Notes: generated by a model from the sequence alone, not told the origin. DNA of 64,000 nucleotides from Phycisphaerae bacterium (GCA_025924315.1 JAICIO010000018.1:1-64000); one strand, 5' to 3'; numbered from the stretch's first letter, positions 42,666-52,374 are shown. Numbers and translations: made by a program.

Positions 42666-42693
42666 TTGAATTGCGCAGCGGATTCTCCATAAT
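42666..42693 (+). promoter_or_regulatory. Probable mdh promoter
   Basis: TTGAAT (42666-42671), 16-base spacer, CATAAT (42688-42693), 33 bases before the ATG. Confidence 0.5.
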
Positions 42694-42726
42694 CATCGAT
42701 TCGTTTTCTCGAAAGGATCACTTCAC

Positions 42727-43701
42727 ATGCGACGTGCAAAGATCAGCATTATTGGGGCCGGAAATGTCGGCGCGACGTGCGCTCACTGGGCCGCCAGCAA
42801 GGAACTGGGCGATATCGTTCTGATCGATATCCCGGAAATCGAAGTCACTAAGCCGGACGGAACGAAAGAAAAGGTGCCCTTCACCATGCCCGCGGGCAAG
42901 GCGCTCGACCTGTACGAGGCCTCGCCGGTCGAAGGCTACGACTCGAAGATCATCGGCACGAGCGATTACTCGAAGACCGCCGACAGCGACGTCGTGATCG
43001 TGACCGCCGGCATCGCCCGCAAGCCGGGCATGAGCCGCGATGACCTGATCGCGACCAACACCAAGATCGTGCGCGAAGTGGCGCAGAACGTCGCCAAGCA
43101 TTCGCCCAAGGCGATCATGATCGTCGTCAGCAACCCACTCGACGCGATGGTGTACGTCGCGTGGAAGGCGAGCGGTTTCCCCACGAACCAGATCATCGGC
43201 CAGGCCGGCGTGCTCGATGCCGCCCGTTACCGAAGCTTCCTTGCGGAAGAGATCGGCTGCTCGGTGGAAGACGTGCAGGCGCTATTGCTCGGTGGCCACG
43301 GTGACGACATGGTCCCGCTGCCGCGCTACACCTTCGCGGGAGGAATTCCGATCGCGCAGCTCGTGAAGAAGGAACGACTTGAACAGATCGTCCAGCGCGC
43401 CCGCGACGGCGGCGCGGAGATCGTGAAGCTGCTGAAGACCGGCAGCGCCTACTACGCCCCCGCCGCCGCGACCGTGCAGATGGCCGAAGCGATCATCAAG
43501 GACAAGAAGCGCATCCTCCCCTGCGCCGCGTACTGCGAAAAGGAATACGGCGTCGGCGGATACTTCGTCGGCGTGCCCTGTGTCCTCGGCACCAACGGCG
43601 TCGAGCGCGTGATCCAGATCGAGCTGGACGACAATGAGAAGAAGGCATTCCAGACGAGCGTCGATCACGTGAAGGAGCTCGTGAAGACGGTGAAGCTGTA
43701 A
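42727..43701 (+). CDS. mdh: Malate dehydrogenase (LDH-like type)
   Basis: 324 residues. The NAD-binding GAGNVGA is at 10-16, substrate loop and arginines at [13 protein letters not shown] near 95, catalytic His in [16 protein letters not shown] near 187. AAAGGATC precedes the start. It oxidises malate to oxaloacetate and follows logically from the sdh and fumarase genes 10 kb away. It contains an extra [10 protein letters not shown] segment after the second strand, compared with shorter LDH-like enzymes. Confidence 0.94.
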   Translation: MRRAKISIIGAGNVGATCAHWAASKELGDIVLIDIPEIEVTKPDGTKEKVPFTMPAGKALDLYEASPVEGYDSKIIGTSDYSKTADSDVVIVTAGIARKPGMSRDDLIATNTKIVREVAQNVAKHSPKAIMIVVSNPLDAMVYVAWKASGFPTNQIIGQAGVLDAARYRSFLAEEIGCSVEDVQALLLGGHGDDMVPLPRYTFAGGIPIAQLVKKERLEQIVQRARDGGAEIVKLLKTGSAYYAPAAATVQMAEAIIKDKKRILPCAAYCEKEYGVGGYFVGVPCVLGTNGVERVIQIELDDNEKKAFQTSVDHVKELVKTVKL

Positions 43702-43709
43702 TCGAAGGG

Positions 43710-43788
43710 AAGCCAGGAGCCAGGAGCCAGAAGCCAGCAGAAAAGCGGCCTCTCCTTCTGGCTTCTGGCTTGTGGCTCCTGGCTTCTG
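43710..43788. repeat. Family I palindrome
   Basis: AAGCCAGGAGCCAGGAGCCA and the inverse GGCTTGTGGCTCCTGGCTTC, with an inner AGCAGAAAAG loop. Similar words occur in nrdJ at 1701-1730. Confidence 0.85.
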
Positions 43789-43824
43789 CCCTCCCATCAT
43801 TTGCAAAAATCCTTACCCGATCCA

Positions 43825-45477
43825 ATGATGCTCCCCATGGATATGCTTCTGGGCCGCGGGTTGTCGTCTTTCTATCGCGGATTGCTTTTGGCACTGATCG
43901 TTTTGATCGGCGGATGCATCCGCGGGCCGTCTATTCTTGCCCCCAACCAGCAGCAGGTGATCGATCGTTCCATCGTCGAATATCCGCCGGGATATGAGCT
44001 CAAAACCTTTGTGGAACATCTGACGGCGCCGAGCGCGATCGCGTTCGACCCGGACGCCTTCGCGGGCAAGGGCGCGATCCTCATCGCCGAGAGCGGCATC
44101 GGCGGAAAAGACACAAAGATCTTCGGCTACACGAAGGGCACGCACGATTACTACGACAAATACTTCGAAATCTATCCGCGCGACATCCGCATTCCCTCAT
44201 TCGGTTTGATCCGCCCGGCGTTCATGGTGAAAGGCCCGATCGGCGGAATGACCGTCGCGCAGGGGAAGATTTTCGTCACCCATCGCGACTTCGACGACAA
44301 GGGCGTCGTCACCGCGTTCGACTACGACGGCAACCACAAAACGATCGCATCCGATTTCCCTTGCCTCGGCGAGTATTCGCTGACCGACATCATCGTGAAA
44401 GGAAATCGCGTCTACTTCGGCCAAGGCGCCGCGACGAACAGCGGCGTGGTTGGACCGGACGATTGGGAAATCGGCTGGGTGAAGAAGCATCCCAGGTTCT
44501 GCGACCAATCGTATTACACGCTCAAGCTGAACGGTTATCGATTCGACGCGAAGAACCCGCGGGCGGGTTTGTTCGGCGGCGACGACATCGCGCGAACGGC
44601 GCCATTCCTTCCCTTTGGCGTGAGCGATCTCTCGTGGGTTCCGCCCGCGCCGGACCAGCGTCCGACCGCTGCGATCTACTCTGCAAATGTCGCGGGTGGA
44701 GACGTGCACGTCGAGGCGACGGGCGTCCGCCTGCCGCGAGGCCTTGCCGTCGACGAATGGGGCGGCGGACGAATTTACTTCACCAACGACGGCATGGAGC
44801 TCCGCGGCACGCGCCCGGTGAGAGATGACAAGGATGCCCTTCTGCGTTTAGTCACTGGCGCGTGGTACGGCTGGCCGGATTTCAGTGCCGATCTGCAATC
44901 GATCGGCCAGGAGCGCTACCAACCGCCGCCCGAGCTGATGCGCGGGACCGGCTATCGCGAGATCTACAACCTCATCGACCACACCGCCAGCAATCCACCG
45001 AAGGGCCTGCAGAACCCCGAGATCGATCGCGCCGGGCTGCTGCAGGCGACATTCCCCTCGCTTTGCGGCGCGGGCAAGATGACGTTTATCCCCAACACGG
45101 GCCCGTTTAAGTCAATGTCAGGCAATTTGCTCGTGACGCTTAGCGGCGATCGCGCGCCCTTCGCCACGAGCGGCGTGAAGAACTTCACCGGCTCGCCGGG
45201 TTATCGCGTCGTGATGGTCAACATCGACACGGAAAAAGGCAAAGTCACCGATTTCGTCAAAAACACCGGCGGAAAGCCCGCGAGCAAGCTGGGCCGCAAG
45301 GACATCATCGCGCTGGAGCGGCCGGTCGATGTGAAGTTCGGCCCGGATGGCTCGGCGTACATCCTCGACATGGGCCCGATGGAAGTGAAGAACGGCCACG
45401 AAAATGTCCCGCGCTTCGGTGGTCGCATTTTCATCCTCACCCCCGAACGCAGCGCGACGACGGAACCGGCGAAGTAG
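43825..45477 (+). CDS. Sorbosone/glucose dehydrogenase-like lipoprotein
   Basis: 550 residues; the start is uncertain among several ATGs from 43825 (a TTG at 43801 is also possible). The lipobox is LIGGC with Cys31. The domain has the strand blocks of a PQQ-type sugar dehydrogenase/L-sorbosone dehydrogenase beta-propeller: GAILIAESGIGGKDT, GGMTVAQGKIFVTHRD, GLAVDEWGGGRIYFTNDG and RPVDVKFGPDGSAYILDMGPME. A membrane-attached periplasmic oxidoreductase or binding propeller. Function inferred from fold only. Confidence 0.75.
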   Translation: MMLPMDMLLGRGLSSFYRGLLLALIVLIGGCIRGPSILAPNQQQVIDRSIVEYPPGYELKTFVEHLTAPSAIAFDPDAFAGKGAILIAESGIGGKDTKIFGYTKGTHDYYDKYFEIYPRDIRIPSFGLIRPAFMVKGPIGGMTVAQGKIFVTHRDFDDKGVVTAFDYDGNHKTIASDFPCLGEYSLTDIIVKGNRVYFGQGAATNSGVVGPDDWEIGWVKKHPRFCDQSYYTLKLNGYRFDAKNPRAGLFGGDDIARTAPFLPFGVSDLSWVPPAPDQRPTAAIYSANVAGGDVHVEATGVRLPRGLAVDEWGGGRIYFTNDGMELRGTRPVRDDKDALLRLVTGAWYGWPDFSADLQSIGQERYQPPPELMRGTGYREIYNLIDHTASNPPKGLQNPEIDRAGLLQATFPSLCGAGKMTFIPNTGPFKSMSGNLLVTLSGDRAPFATSGVKNFTGSPGYRVVMVNIDTEKGKVTDFVKNTGGKPASKLGRKDIIALERPVDVKFGPDGSAYILDMGPMEVKNGHENVPRFGGRIFILTPERSATTEPAK

Positions 45478-45551
45478 GACCGAGCGAGCGTCCTCCTTCC
45501 GTTCATCGCAAAAAACTCTAAACTGCTCCGGGCTTTTCAGGGGTACCTGAG

Positions 45552-46175
45552 GTGACGGACGAGGAAGTTTCGCTGCTCCTGCACAATTCGGTCGACGGCG
45601 ATCGAGGTGCACTGGAGCGGCTGCTTTTGAACTTTCACGATTCTCTCTTTCATTACGTTCAATCTCTGCTTCCATCCGACGAGCCCGGCTTCTCGGCCGA
45701 GGACGTCCTTCAGGAAACGCTCGTCGAAGCGTTCCGCCGGATTCATTCGCTCGATGCGCGCGGGAATGCGGCGTTCTTCGCCTGGCTGAAATCCGTCGCT
45801 AAGAGCAAATTCCTCAACCTGATCGAGGCACAACAGGCGCTCAAACGCGGCGGCGGGCATGCTCGCATTGTTGAAGGACGCGCCGGCACCGAAACGGCTT
45901 CGTCCCCGCTCGATCAAATCCCCGCAGATCAAACGCGCCTCAGTGCAATGCTGTATCGAAAAGAATCGCTAGAGGCGATCGCCGGCGCTTTGGGGGAATT
46001 GGACGCTCTGGATCGGGAGCTGATGGATCTGCGATTTCAAAAAGGGCTGACATTCGTCCAGATCGCCGAGAAGCTGAGCAGCGGCGAAAGCGCCGTGAAA
46101 ATGGCTATTCACCGCATTCTCAAGAAGTTGCGCGAATCGATCGCCGGCAGTGGAAATTTCTCCGCCGGATTGTGA
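45552..46175 (+). CDS. ECF sigma factor of planctomycete type
   Basis: 207 residues from GTG. Region 2 is DVLQETLVEAFRRIHSLDARGNAAFFAWLKSVAKSKFLNLIEAQQALKRGGG (about 55-105) and region 4 is ALGELDALDRELMDLRFQKGLTFVQIAEKLSSGESAVKMAIHRILKKLRE (about 148-197). The tail ends as the kinase begins. Sigma-kinase gene pairs are typical of Planctomycetes; the kinase is probably its regulator. Confidence 0.9.
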   Translation: MTDEEVSLLLHNSVDGDRGALERLLLNFHDSLFHYVQSLLPSDEPGFSAEDVLQETLVEAFRRIHSLDARGNAAFFAWLKSVAKSKFLNLIEAQQALKRGGGHARIVEGRAGTETASSPLDQIPADQTRLSAMLYRKESLEAIAGALGELDALDRELMDLRFQKGLTFVQIAEKLSSGESAVKMAIHRILKKLRESIAGSGNFSAGL

Positions 46176-46215
46176 CGACCGGGCACCAGCTCTTGTTGTT
46201 TCTGATGAGAGCTTC

Positions 46216-48126
46216 ATGAGCACCGATTCTGACAAAGCGAAATCATCCGAAGCCGACGCGGATAAAGCCGCACGAATCACGCGTGTGATGAACGACGTTT
46301 TAACGGCGCGCGCCTCGGGCAAACTCGTCGATTACGAATCCTTGATGCAGAACAATGCCGACCTGATGCCCGACCTCGCGGATGCGCTGAAGGGATTCGA
46401 GCGGGTCAAATCCGCGCGTGCCGCAGCCGAGGCGGCGCCAACGATCACGCCGGAAATGGAGCGCCTCGCGCAGGCGGTGCGCGAAGAATTTGAGCGTCCG
46501 CTGATCCAGGCGCCCGGTTACTCGATCGATGCGGAGCTCGCGCGAGGCGGACAGAGCATCATTTATCTCGCAACGCAACTGAGCACCGGGCGGCGAGTGG
46601 TCGTCAAAGTTCTGCGCGATGGACCGCTCGCCGATGAACGGGCACTGGCTCGCTTCAAGCGCGAGGCGCAGATTCTGGCGACGTTGAATCATCCCAACAT
46701 CGTCACGGTGCTCGACGCCGGCCGGACAACCGACGGAAGCCGCTTCATCGTAATGGACTACATCGGTGGACGAACACTGGATGAATTCATGCAGGATCGG
46801 CACCGCAGACACCCCGATGATCCGAGCAAACTGCTGCGGCTTTTCCTCAAGATCTGCGCCGCCGTCAGCGCCGCACATCTTCGCGGAGTGGTGCATCGCG
46901 ATCTCAAGCCGAGCAACATCCGCATCGACGACCGCGGTGAGCCGCACATCCTCGATTTCGGGCTCGCGCGCACGGCGCTCGATCGTTTCAACGAAAGCAT
47001 CACGCAACCGGTGAGCATTACGGGCGAATTCCTCGGCAGCTTGCCATGGTCGAGCCCGGAACAAGCGGAAGGCGATTCCGACAAGATCGATTTGCGTACC
47101 GACGTCTACAGCCTGGGCGTAATTCTTTACCAGATGCTGACCGGCGGACGGTTTCCGTACACGGTGGTCGGGAATATTCGCGACGTGCTCAACAACATCC
47201 TCACCGCCGAGCCGACGCCGCCGAGCAAGGTCCTTCAGGCGCACGACGTGGCGGCGGATGACGATCCGCGTCAGCGAACCATTCGGCCGTCGCTCATCAA
47301 CGAAACGATGGAGCGAATCGTGCTGAAGACGCTCGCGAAACGGCCCGACGATCGATATCAATCCGCGAGCGAATTAGGGCGGGCGGTCGCGGATTATCTG
47401 TCGGGGCGATCTCCGGCAACGGCGATCCAGGAATCGCCGAGCATTCCCTCTGACGAGAGTCAGAGAGGATCGGTGCCGGACGGTTCTTCGGGGCGCGTTT
47501 CGAAAATCGCCGCCATTGGCGCGGTGTCGGTCATCGCGCTGTTGGCGGTCGGGGTTTTCGTTTTCAAGCGTCGTTCGCCCGTCGCGACCGACGCGACGAC
47601 GAATATCCCAAGCGCGTCGCAACCAGCACCGCTCGATCACGCCTCTGAAAAAACCGTACCACCGGCGCGACCGACGACCTTGGCGCCTCAGGAAAAACAG
47701 GCCATCGCTGCCCCCGCACCGATCAGGGAGCAGGGTATCCCCGCGGATGCAGTTGCGCATGACGGGCGTCATTTCAAGTTCTATGACGAGACGATCGGCT
47801 GGCACGCCGCGGATCAGCGTTGCGCAGAACTGGGTGGACACTTGGCCCGGCCGGAATCCGCCGACTTGCAGGCCTTTTTGCAGAATCTCAAAGGCGAGGG
47901 CATGACCGCTTGGCTGGGCGGACGACGCGACACTTCCACGAGTCGCTGGACCTGGACAAACCAGCATCCCATCGATCCCGCTGGCGTTGAGTCACCTCTT
48001 TCCAACGACTTCGATTGTCTCTTTCTCGCTCGGAACGGAAAGCTTTCTTCACGGCCCGCCAGCGGCCACGTCGAAGGCGCCGCGGTGCCCAACATTCAGG
48101 GATTCTTCTGTGAATGGGATCGATAG
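46216..48126 (+). CDS. Ser/Thr protein kinase fused to a C-type-lectin-like domain
   Basis: 636 residues from the ATG at 46216 (MSTDSDKAKS); 46150 is possible but would lie inside the sigma gene. Cytoplasmic kinase domain: glycine loop RGGQSIIYLA and Lys in VVVKVLRDG (about 102-135), HRDLKPSN (about 224), DFGLAR (about 243), APE-like SPEQ. One membrane segment (about 433-456), then a Pro/Thr linker and a lectin-like domain (from about 513; GWHAADQRCAELGGHLARPES ... FFCEWD). Signal input is probably outside, output the sigma factor. Confidence 0.9.
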   Translation: MSTDSDKAKSSEADADKAARITRVMNDVLTARASGKLVDYESLMQNNADLMPDLADALKGFERVKSARAAAEAAPTITPEMERLAQAVREEFERPLIQAPGYSIDAELARGGQSIIYLATQLSTGRRVVVKVLRDGPLADERALARFKREAQILATLNHPNIVTVLDAGRTTDGSRFIVMDYIGGRTLDEFMQDRHRRHPDDPSKLLRLFLKICAAVSAAHLRGVVHRDLKPSNIRIDDRGEPHILDFGLARTALDRFNESITQPVSITGEFLGSLPWSSPEQAEGDSDKIDLRTDVYSLGVILYQMLTGGRFPYTVVGNIRDVLNNILTAEPTPPSKVLQAHDVAADDDPRQRTIRPSLINETMERIVLKTLAKRPDDRYQSASELGRAVADYLSGRSPATAIQESPSIPSDESQRGSVPDGSSGRVSKIAAIGAVSVIALLAVGVFVFKRRSPVATDATTNIPSASQPAPLDHASEKTVPPARPTTLAPQEKQAIAAPAPIREQGIPADAVAHDGRHFKFYDETIGWHAADQRCAELGGHLARPESADLQAFLQNLKGEGMTAWLGGRRDTSTSRWTWTNQHPIDPAGVESPLSNDFDCLFLARNGKLSSRPASGHVEGAAVPNIQGFFCEWDR

Positions 48127-48157
48127 ACCACATCAATCAGAGAATTGCGAGACCTTT

Positions 48158-49894
48158 ATGAAGCGTGCACTCGTTCATCTTTCATTCGTCGTGGCGATCG
48201 TGTTGCTTGGCACTGTGCATCTTTTCGCCGCCACGCCGGCAACCACGCAGGCATCGACCGATGACTCGCCCGAGGCGAGGCGATTCACCTTCCTGGGTGA
48301 CCAGCTCTCCGCCGACGAAGCGGCGATCGCGGCGATCAACAAAGCACTCGTTCAAGCGGGCTACAAAGCGGCCATCGCGTCCGATCGCGCCAACGTCGCC
48401 GCCAAGGGCAACGAGCTGATGGACCGCCAGGGTGGCGCGCCGGTCGCATGGAAAGATTTCTATGGCCGCACCGCGCGCGACTTCGTCATGCACGACACCG
48501 ATTCCACCTATCATCAGGTCCAGCGGCCAAAGCAGTTCAACTACATTTATCGCGCCAATAACAATCAGATTGAAGCCGCCAAGACGGAGGTCGATTCGAT
48601 CGGAAAGAAGGTCGACGCTCTTCTCGCGCGTCGGCAACAGCTCGAGGCGGAGCAAAGCTCGCTGTGGGCGACGATCTCCTTCGAATCGATCACCAATCGC
48701 GACATCAGCACGCGCTTGCTCTATCGCAACGAACTTCAAGCCGGTTCATCACCGGGGAACGACAACCTCCCGGACCCGGCGTCGTTGAAGGTCGTCCGGG
48801 CGGCGACGGCGTTCGTCCGCGCTTTGAACTCGACGGTGACCAAGGAACTTGGTCCTTCGCTCGAATCGGACCAGAAGGCGTCGTATGGCCGGGTGCAGGC
48901 CGCCGTCGCAAGCGCACAGGCGACGCTTGAGGATGCGATTGCCGGCGCCTCGGATGTGAGCTCCGCCGATCCCGCTCAAAGCAAAGACGCAACAAGTCTC
49001 GTCAGCAGCGGCAAACGCATCCTCGCGCTCAGCAAAGATCTCGACGACGCGTACCGCAAATCGCTCGACGCCGATCGCGAGAAGGAAGAAGGCCGGAAAC
49101 TCCTTTATCGCGGGACGGTCCAGGAATCTCTGTTCGCCTTCTCCGAGTCAGTCGCGCAGATGGACGATCAAGTCAGCAAGCTGGCGGATCAGTGGGGAAT
49201 CAAGCCCATTGCGGCACGACGGCTCGTGGAGCCGGTTGCTTCGGGTTTCCCGCAATCGATCGTCAGCACTACCAAAGCTGCCACGCCATCAGTCGGCCTC
49301 GCGCCCGCGCACGAAGCCACCGATGGAAAAAAGGTTGATCTGATTCCGCTGGCGGATCCAAGCGCAGCCCGCCGGTGGTGGCATGTGCAGGGTAGTACAC
49401 TCGTCGGCAGCAAGGCGACCACGGTCGAATTCGTCAAATTCCGTTACGCGCCGCCTGCCGAATATGACTATCACCTGCATCTCATCCGCAAAACAGGACT
49501 CGAATGCATGAATATCGGGTGCGTCGGCGGCGGAAAACACTTTCACTTCAGCATCAAGGGCGACAATGGTACCGAGTGCAGCTTTGGCCCTGTGCAGCAT
49601 AAGCTTGATTCTTCGAATCCGAACAATCCAACGCGGCATGTCCTCAATCATGAAACGATCCCTGACCAGGAGCTCGATGTCATCATCAAGGTTCGAAGAG
49701 ATGGAATGGAAGCTTCCGTGAACGGTGAACCCGTCTCAAGTTATAAAACGGATTTCAGCGATGTCGGGAGGGGCGAGGACGCCACGCAACCCAAAACGTT
49801 GGGGATTGGTGTCTTCCGAGCCGGCGACGGCGTTTTGACCGTAAAATCCGCGGATGTGGTGGAACTGAGTGGCGAGGGTACGATTCTTCACTGA
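48158..49894 (+). CDS. Secreted hypothetical protein downstream of the kinase
   Basis: 578 residues from the ATG at 48158 with signal peptide (ALVHLSFVVAIVLLGTVHLFAA). Residues about 40-400 are helical/coiled (VDSIGKKVDALLARRQQLEAEQ). The last 170 residues are strand-rich (EYDYHLHLIRKTGLECMNIG, ELDVIIKVRRDGMEASVNGEP, KTLGIGVFRAGDGVL) like a laminin-G/DUF1080-type sandwich. It starts 32 bases after the kinase stop and is likely co-transcribed; it could be a target or ligand of the kinase's lectin domain. Family unknown. Confidence 0.75.
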   Translation: MKRALVHLSFVVAIVLLGTVHLFAATPATTQASTDDSPEARRFTFLGDQLSADEAAIAAINKALVQAGYKAAIASDRANVAAKGNELMDRQGGAPVAWKDFYGRTARDFVMHDTDSTYHQVQRPKQFNYIYRANNNQIEAAKTEVDSIGKKVDALLARRQQLEAEQSSLWATISFESITNRDISTRLLYRNELQAGSSPGNDNLPDPASLKVVRAATAFVRALNSTVTKELGPSLESDQKASYGRVQAAVASAQATLEDAIAGASDVSSADPAQSKDATSLVSSGKRILALSKDLDDAYRKSLDADREKEEGRKLLYRGTVQESLFAFSESVAQMDDQVSKLADQWGIKPIAARRLVEPVASGFPQSIVSTTKAATPSVGLAPAHEATDGKKVDLIPLADPSAARRWWHVQGSTLVGSKATTVEFVKFRYAPPAEYDYHLHLIRKTGLECMNIGCVGGGKHFHFSIKGDNGTECSFGPVQHKLDSSNPNNPTRHVLNHETIPDQELDVIIKVRRDGMEASVNGEPVSSYKTDFSDVGRGEDATQPKTLGIGVFRAGDGVLTVKSADVVELSGEGTILH

Positions 49895-49901
49895 GGTGCG
49901 T

Positions 49902-49993
49902 ACCCGAACCAGCGAGCTTCGCTCCGACGCTAACTATTGGGTGATGTCCGTCAGGATTCCCAATATTTAGCGGCGGGGCGAAGCTCCGCGGGT
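49902..49993. repeat. Family G-like palindrome (GAGCTTCGCTCCG type)
   Basis: CCAGCGAGCTTCGCTCCGACG... CCCAATATTTAGCGGCGGGG... The CGAGCTTCGCTCC core and TTTAGCGGCGG word recur at 53620-53702. Confidence 0.8.
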
Positions 49994-50076
49994 TCTCGTT
50001 CCTCTCCCTTCACGGCGCGCCGATCCGTAAACCGCGCACTCGCCTCGTTTTTCGCTCATTTCCCCGCCTTCCGAGC

Positions 50077-50105
50077 TTGAATCCAACGCATCATTGCGTT
50101 ACACT
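50077..50105 (+). promoter_or_regulatory. rpsB promoter
   Basis: TTGAAT (50077-50082), 17-base spacer, TACACT (50100-50105). It leaves an untranslated leader of about 195 bases before the rpsB start, long enough for a regulatory RNA structure. Confidence 0.6.
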
Positions 50106-50307
50106 GTTCGGCTCGGCTCAGCCAAGAGCCGCCTGCGTGGTGTCGATTGGGGGAATCGAGTCTGCCCGCGGGTCCGTTTTTACAACCTCGTTTTACCTAA
50201 AGCCTTATGGCGGTTGCCGGCGACTTGGCCGTCTGCTTCTGCATGGGCTGGCGATCTTCCCGACCGCAGAATCAATCTCGGGGAACAGATCGACGTTCGG
50301 AGTGAAC

Positions 50308-51159
50308 ATGGCTACGAATCAAGCTGAGCTCGTCAAAAACCTCGTTGATGCGGGTGTGCATTTCGGCCACCGCGTCAGCCGCTGGAATCCCAAGATGGAG
50401 CCGTACATCCACGGCAAGCGAAACATGATTCACATCATTGATGTGAAGGAAACCATCAAGGGACTTCTCCGCGCCAAGAAGCTCATCACGCAGACCGTCG
50501 CCGGTGGCAAGGACGTGCTCTTTGTCGGCACCAAGCGCCAGGCGCGTCACGCGATCGAAGATGAAGCCAAGCGCGCGAACATGCACTATGTCAGTGAGCG
50601 CTGGCTCGGCGGAACGCTCACCAACTTCCGCACCATCCGCGCCCGCCTCAATCGACTGGAAGAACTCGAAAAGCTCTGGGAAACCGGCCAGATCGAAACC
50701 TACTCCAAGAAGATGAAGTCCACGCTCGATCGCGAGCGCACCAAGATCAAGACCAATCTCGAAGGCATCCGCAAGATGGAACGCATGCCCGGCGTGATGT
50801 TCATCATCGACACCCGCCGTGAGCACATCGCGGTGAAGGAAGCCAAGAAGCTCGGCGTGAAGACCATCGCCCTGATCGACACCGACAGCGATCCCGATCT
50901 GATCGACCTTCCGATCCCGGGCAACGACGACGCGATGCGCGCGATCGAAATCATCATGCACGAGCTCGCCGAAGCCGTCATCGAAGGCAAGACGGCCCGC
51001 CCGGAAACCAAGGGCGAAGATGCGGGTCAGCCGCGTCGCCGCAGCACGCGGAGCCAGTTCCGCGCGGAAGGCGCCCCGACCGAAGAAGCAGCGCCAGGCG
51101 AAACGCCCGCTCCGGTCGAGAACGTCCCGCAATCGGAACCCGCGGTCGCAGCTCAGTAA
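50308..51159 (+). CDS. rpsB: 30S ribosomal protein S2
   Basis: 283 residues from ATG 50308; an in-frame longer reading to 50077 runs through the promoter and is rejected. LVDAGVHFGHRVSRWNPKMEPYIHGKRNMIHIIDV, RWLGGTLTNFRTI and PGVMFIIDTRREHIAVKEAKKLGVKTIALIDTDSDPDLIDLPIPGNDDAMRAI are the S2 core. A Pro/Ala/Glu-rich tail of about 50 residues extends past the usual end. Directly followed by tsf, the normal bacterial order. Confidence 0.97.
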   Translation: MATNQAELVKNLVDAGVHFGHRVSRWNPKMEPYIHGKRNMIHIIDVKETIKGLLRAKKLITQTVAGGKDVLFVGTKRQARHAIEDEAKRANMHYVSERWLGGTLTNFRTIRARLNRLEELEKLWETGQIETYSKKMKSTLDRERTKIKTNLEGIRKMERMPGVMFIIDTRREHIAVKEAKKLGVKTIALIDTDSDPDLIDLPIPGNDDAMRAIEIIMHELAEAVIEGKTARPETKGEDAGQPRRRSTRSQFRAEGAPTEEAAPGETPAPVENVPQSEPAVAAQ

Positions 51160-51227
51160 CTCGTTTAGCGACGTCCGGGAACTCGCGAAGCGGGTACTCG
51201 AGGGACGTGCTTATCCGACCAACTCAC

Positions 51228-51263
51228 GCGGGCGCCGCCAATCAGCGGCGCCCGCACTTTTCT
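51228..51263 (+). terminator. Hairpin between rpsB and tsf
   Basis: GCGGGCGCCGC / GCGGCGCCCGC perfect 11-bp stem with 6-base loop, then ACTTTTCT. Probably partial termination or a processing/pausing site in the rpsB-tsf transcript. Confidence 0.7.
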
Positions 51264-51303
51264 AACAACTCAATCAAACGCAACGAATCTGGAGAAACAT
51301 AAA

Positions 51304-52116
51304 ATGGCAGAAATCACCGCCAAGCTCGTCAACGAACTCCGGTCAAAGACCGGTCAGGGCATGATGGAATGCAAGAAGATGCTCACCGAGTGCGCGGGTG
51401 ACATGGAGAAGGCCATCGAAGGCTTTCGCAAGAAAGGCGTGAAGGCGTCGCTCGCCGAACGCACCGCGTCCGAAGGCCGCGTCGCCGGCGTCGTCACCGA
51501 AGATGGCAAGGCCGCCGCCCTCGTCGAGCTCAACTGCAACACCGACTTCACCGCCAAGAGCGAACCGTTCCTCGCCCTGGCCGCCAAGGCCGCCAAGGCG
51601 CTCGCTCACAACCCGGGCATCAACGTCGCCCAGGCCGCCGAAGTGAATTCAACCGCGACCGAAGTCTCGCAGCAAACCGGAGAAAACATCGTCGTCGGTA
51701 AGACCGCTCGCCTCGAGGCCCCCGCCGGTGGCAAGGTCGGCCTCTACCTCTACGCGATCAGCGGAAAGATCGGCGTCATCATGGCCTTCAAGGGCAACCC
51801 CAGCGACGACCTCATCAAACAGCTCGGCGGACACATCGCCTTCGCCCGCCCCGCCGGCCTCACGCGCGACGCGGTCCCTGCAGACCTCGTCGAAAAGGAA
51901 AAGGCCTTCGCCGTCGAGCAAGCCAAAGCGACCGGCAAGCCCCAAAACATCGCCGAGAAAATCGCCGAAGGCAAAATGAACGCCTTCTTCGCCGAGCGCG
52001 TTTTGCTCGACCAGGAATTCTTCAACGCCCAGGTCTTCAAAGGCAACGTCGCCAACTACCTGAAGCAGAACACCGTCGAGCTGACCCAATACGCCCGCAT
52101 CGAAGTCGGGGGATAA
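51304..52116 (+). CDS. tsf: Translation elongation factor Ts
   Basis: 270 residues. KLVNELRSKTGQGMMECKKML is the N-terminal motif and AALVELNCNTDFTAKSEPF the core domain; the second subdomain contains YLYAISGKIGVIMAFKG. Recycles EF-Tu. Length is normal for the shorter EF-Ts type. GGAGA lies 9 bases upstream. Confidence 0.97.
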   Translation: MAEITAKLVNELRSKTGQGMMECKKMLTECAGDMEKAIEGFRKKGVKASLAERTASEGRVAGVVTEDGKAAALVELNCNTDFTAKSEPFLALAAKAAKALAHNPGINVAQAAEVNSTATEVSQQTGENIVVGKTARLEAPAGGKVGLYLYAISGKIGVIMAFKGNPSDDLIKQLGGHIAFARPAGLTRDAVPADLVEKEKAFAVEQAKATGKPQNIAEKIAEGKMNAFFAERVLLDQEFFNAQVFKGNVANYLKQNTVELTQYARIEVGG

Positions 52117-52140
52117 CAATGTCTACGCGCGAGACTCACA

Positions 52141-52174
52141 AGAGCCCAGCCGAGTTGGCTGGGCTCTTTCGTTT
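52141..52174 (+). terminator. Rho-independent terminator of tsf
   Basis: AGAGCCCAGCC / GGCTGGGCTCT 11-bp stem with a 5-base loop, followed by TTCGTTT. Confidence 0.85.
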
Positions 52175-52179
52175 CGTGG

Positions 52180-52185
52180 TACAAT
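52180..52185 (+). promoter_or_regulatory. -10 element of a leaderless ORF
   Basis: TACAAT ends 6 bases before the GTG at 52192, leaving no room for a ribosome binding site. No good -35 is seen. Confidence 0.5.
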
Positions 52186-52191
52186 TTAGCA

Positions 52192-52374
52192 GTGGCTGCT
52201 GCCGACGAACCATCTCAGGACGACTTCGACCAAACCGTGACCGACGAAGATCGCGCCGCTATTCTGCTGGCCGACCATGCAGACGACGATGAGTTCATTG
52301 ATTTCGACGAATTCGCCGCGCGGATCCGCGAGAAGTTCCATATTCGACGTAAGTCTATAAACGGGTCATCCTGA
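52192..52374 (+). CDS. Small acidic ORF cut by a repeat
   Basis: 60 residues from GTG, N-terminal half strongly acidic (DEPSQDDFDQTVTDED, HADDDEFIDFDEF), then a basic helix (ARIREKFHIRRKS). The last residues and the stop codon (TCATCCTGA) are those of the family D repeat, so the gene may have been shortened by its arrival. Acidic-then-basic short proteins are often antitoxins, but no toxin is adjacent. Confidence 0.45.
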   Translation: MAAADEPSQDDFDQTVTDEDRAAILLADHADDDEFIDFDEFAARIREKFHIRRKSINGSS

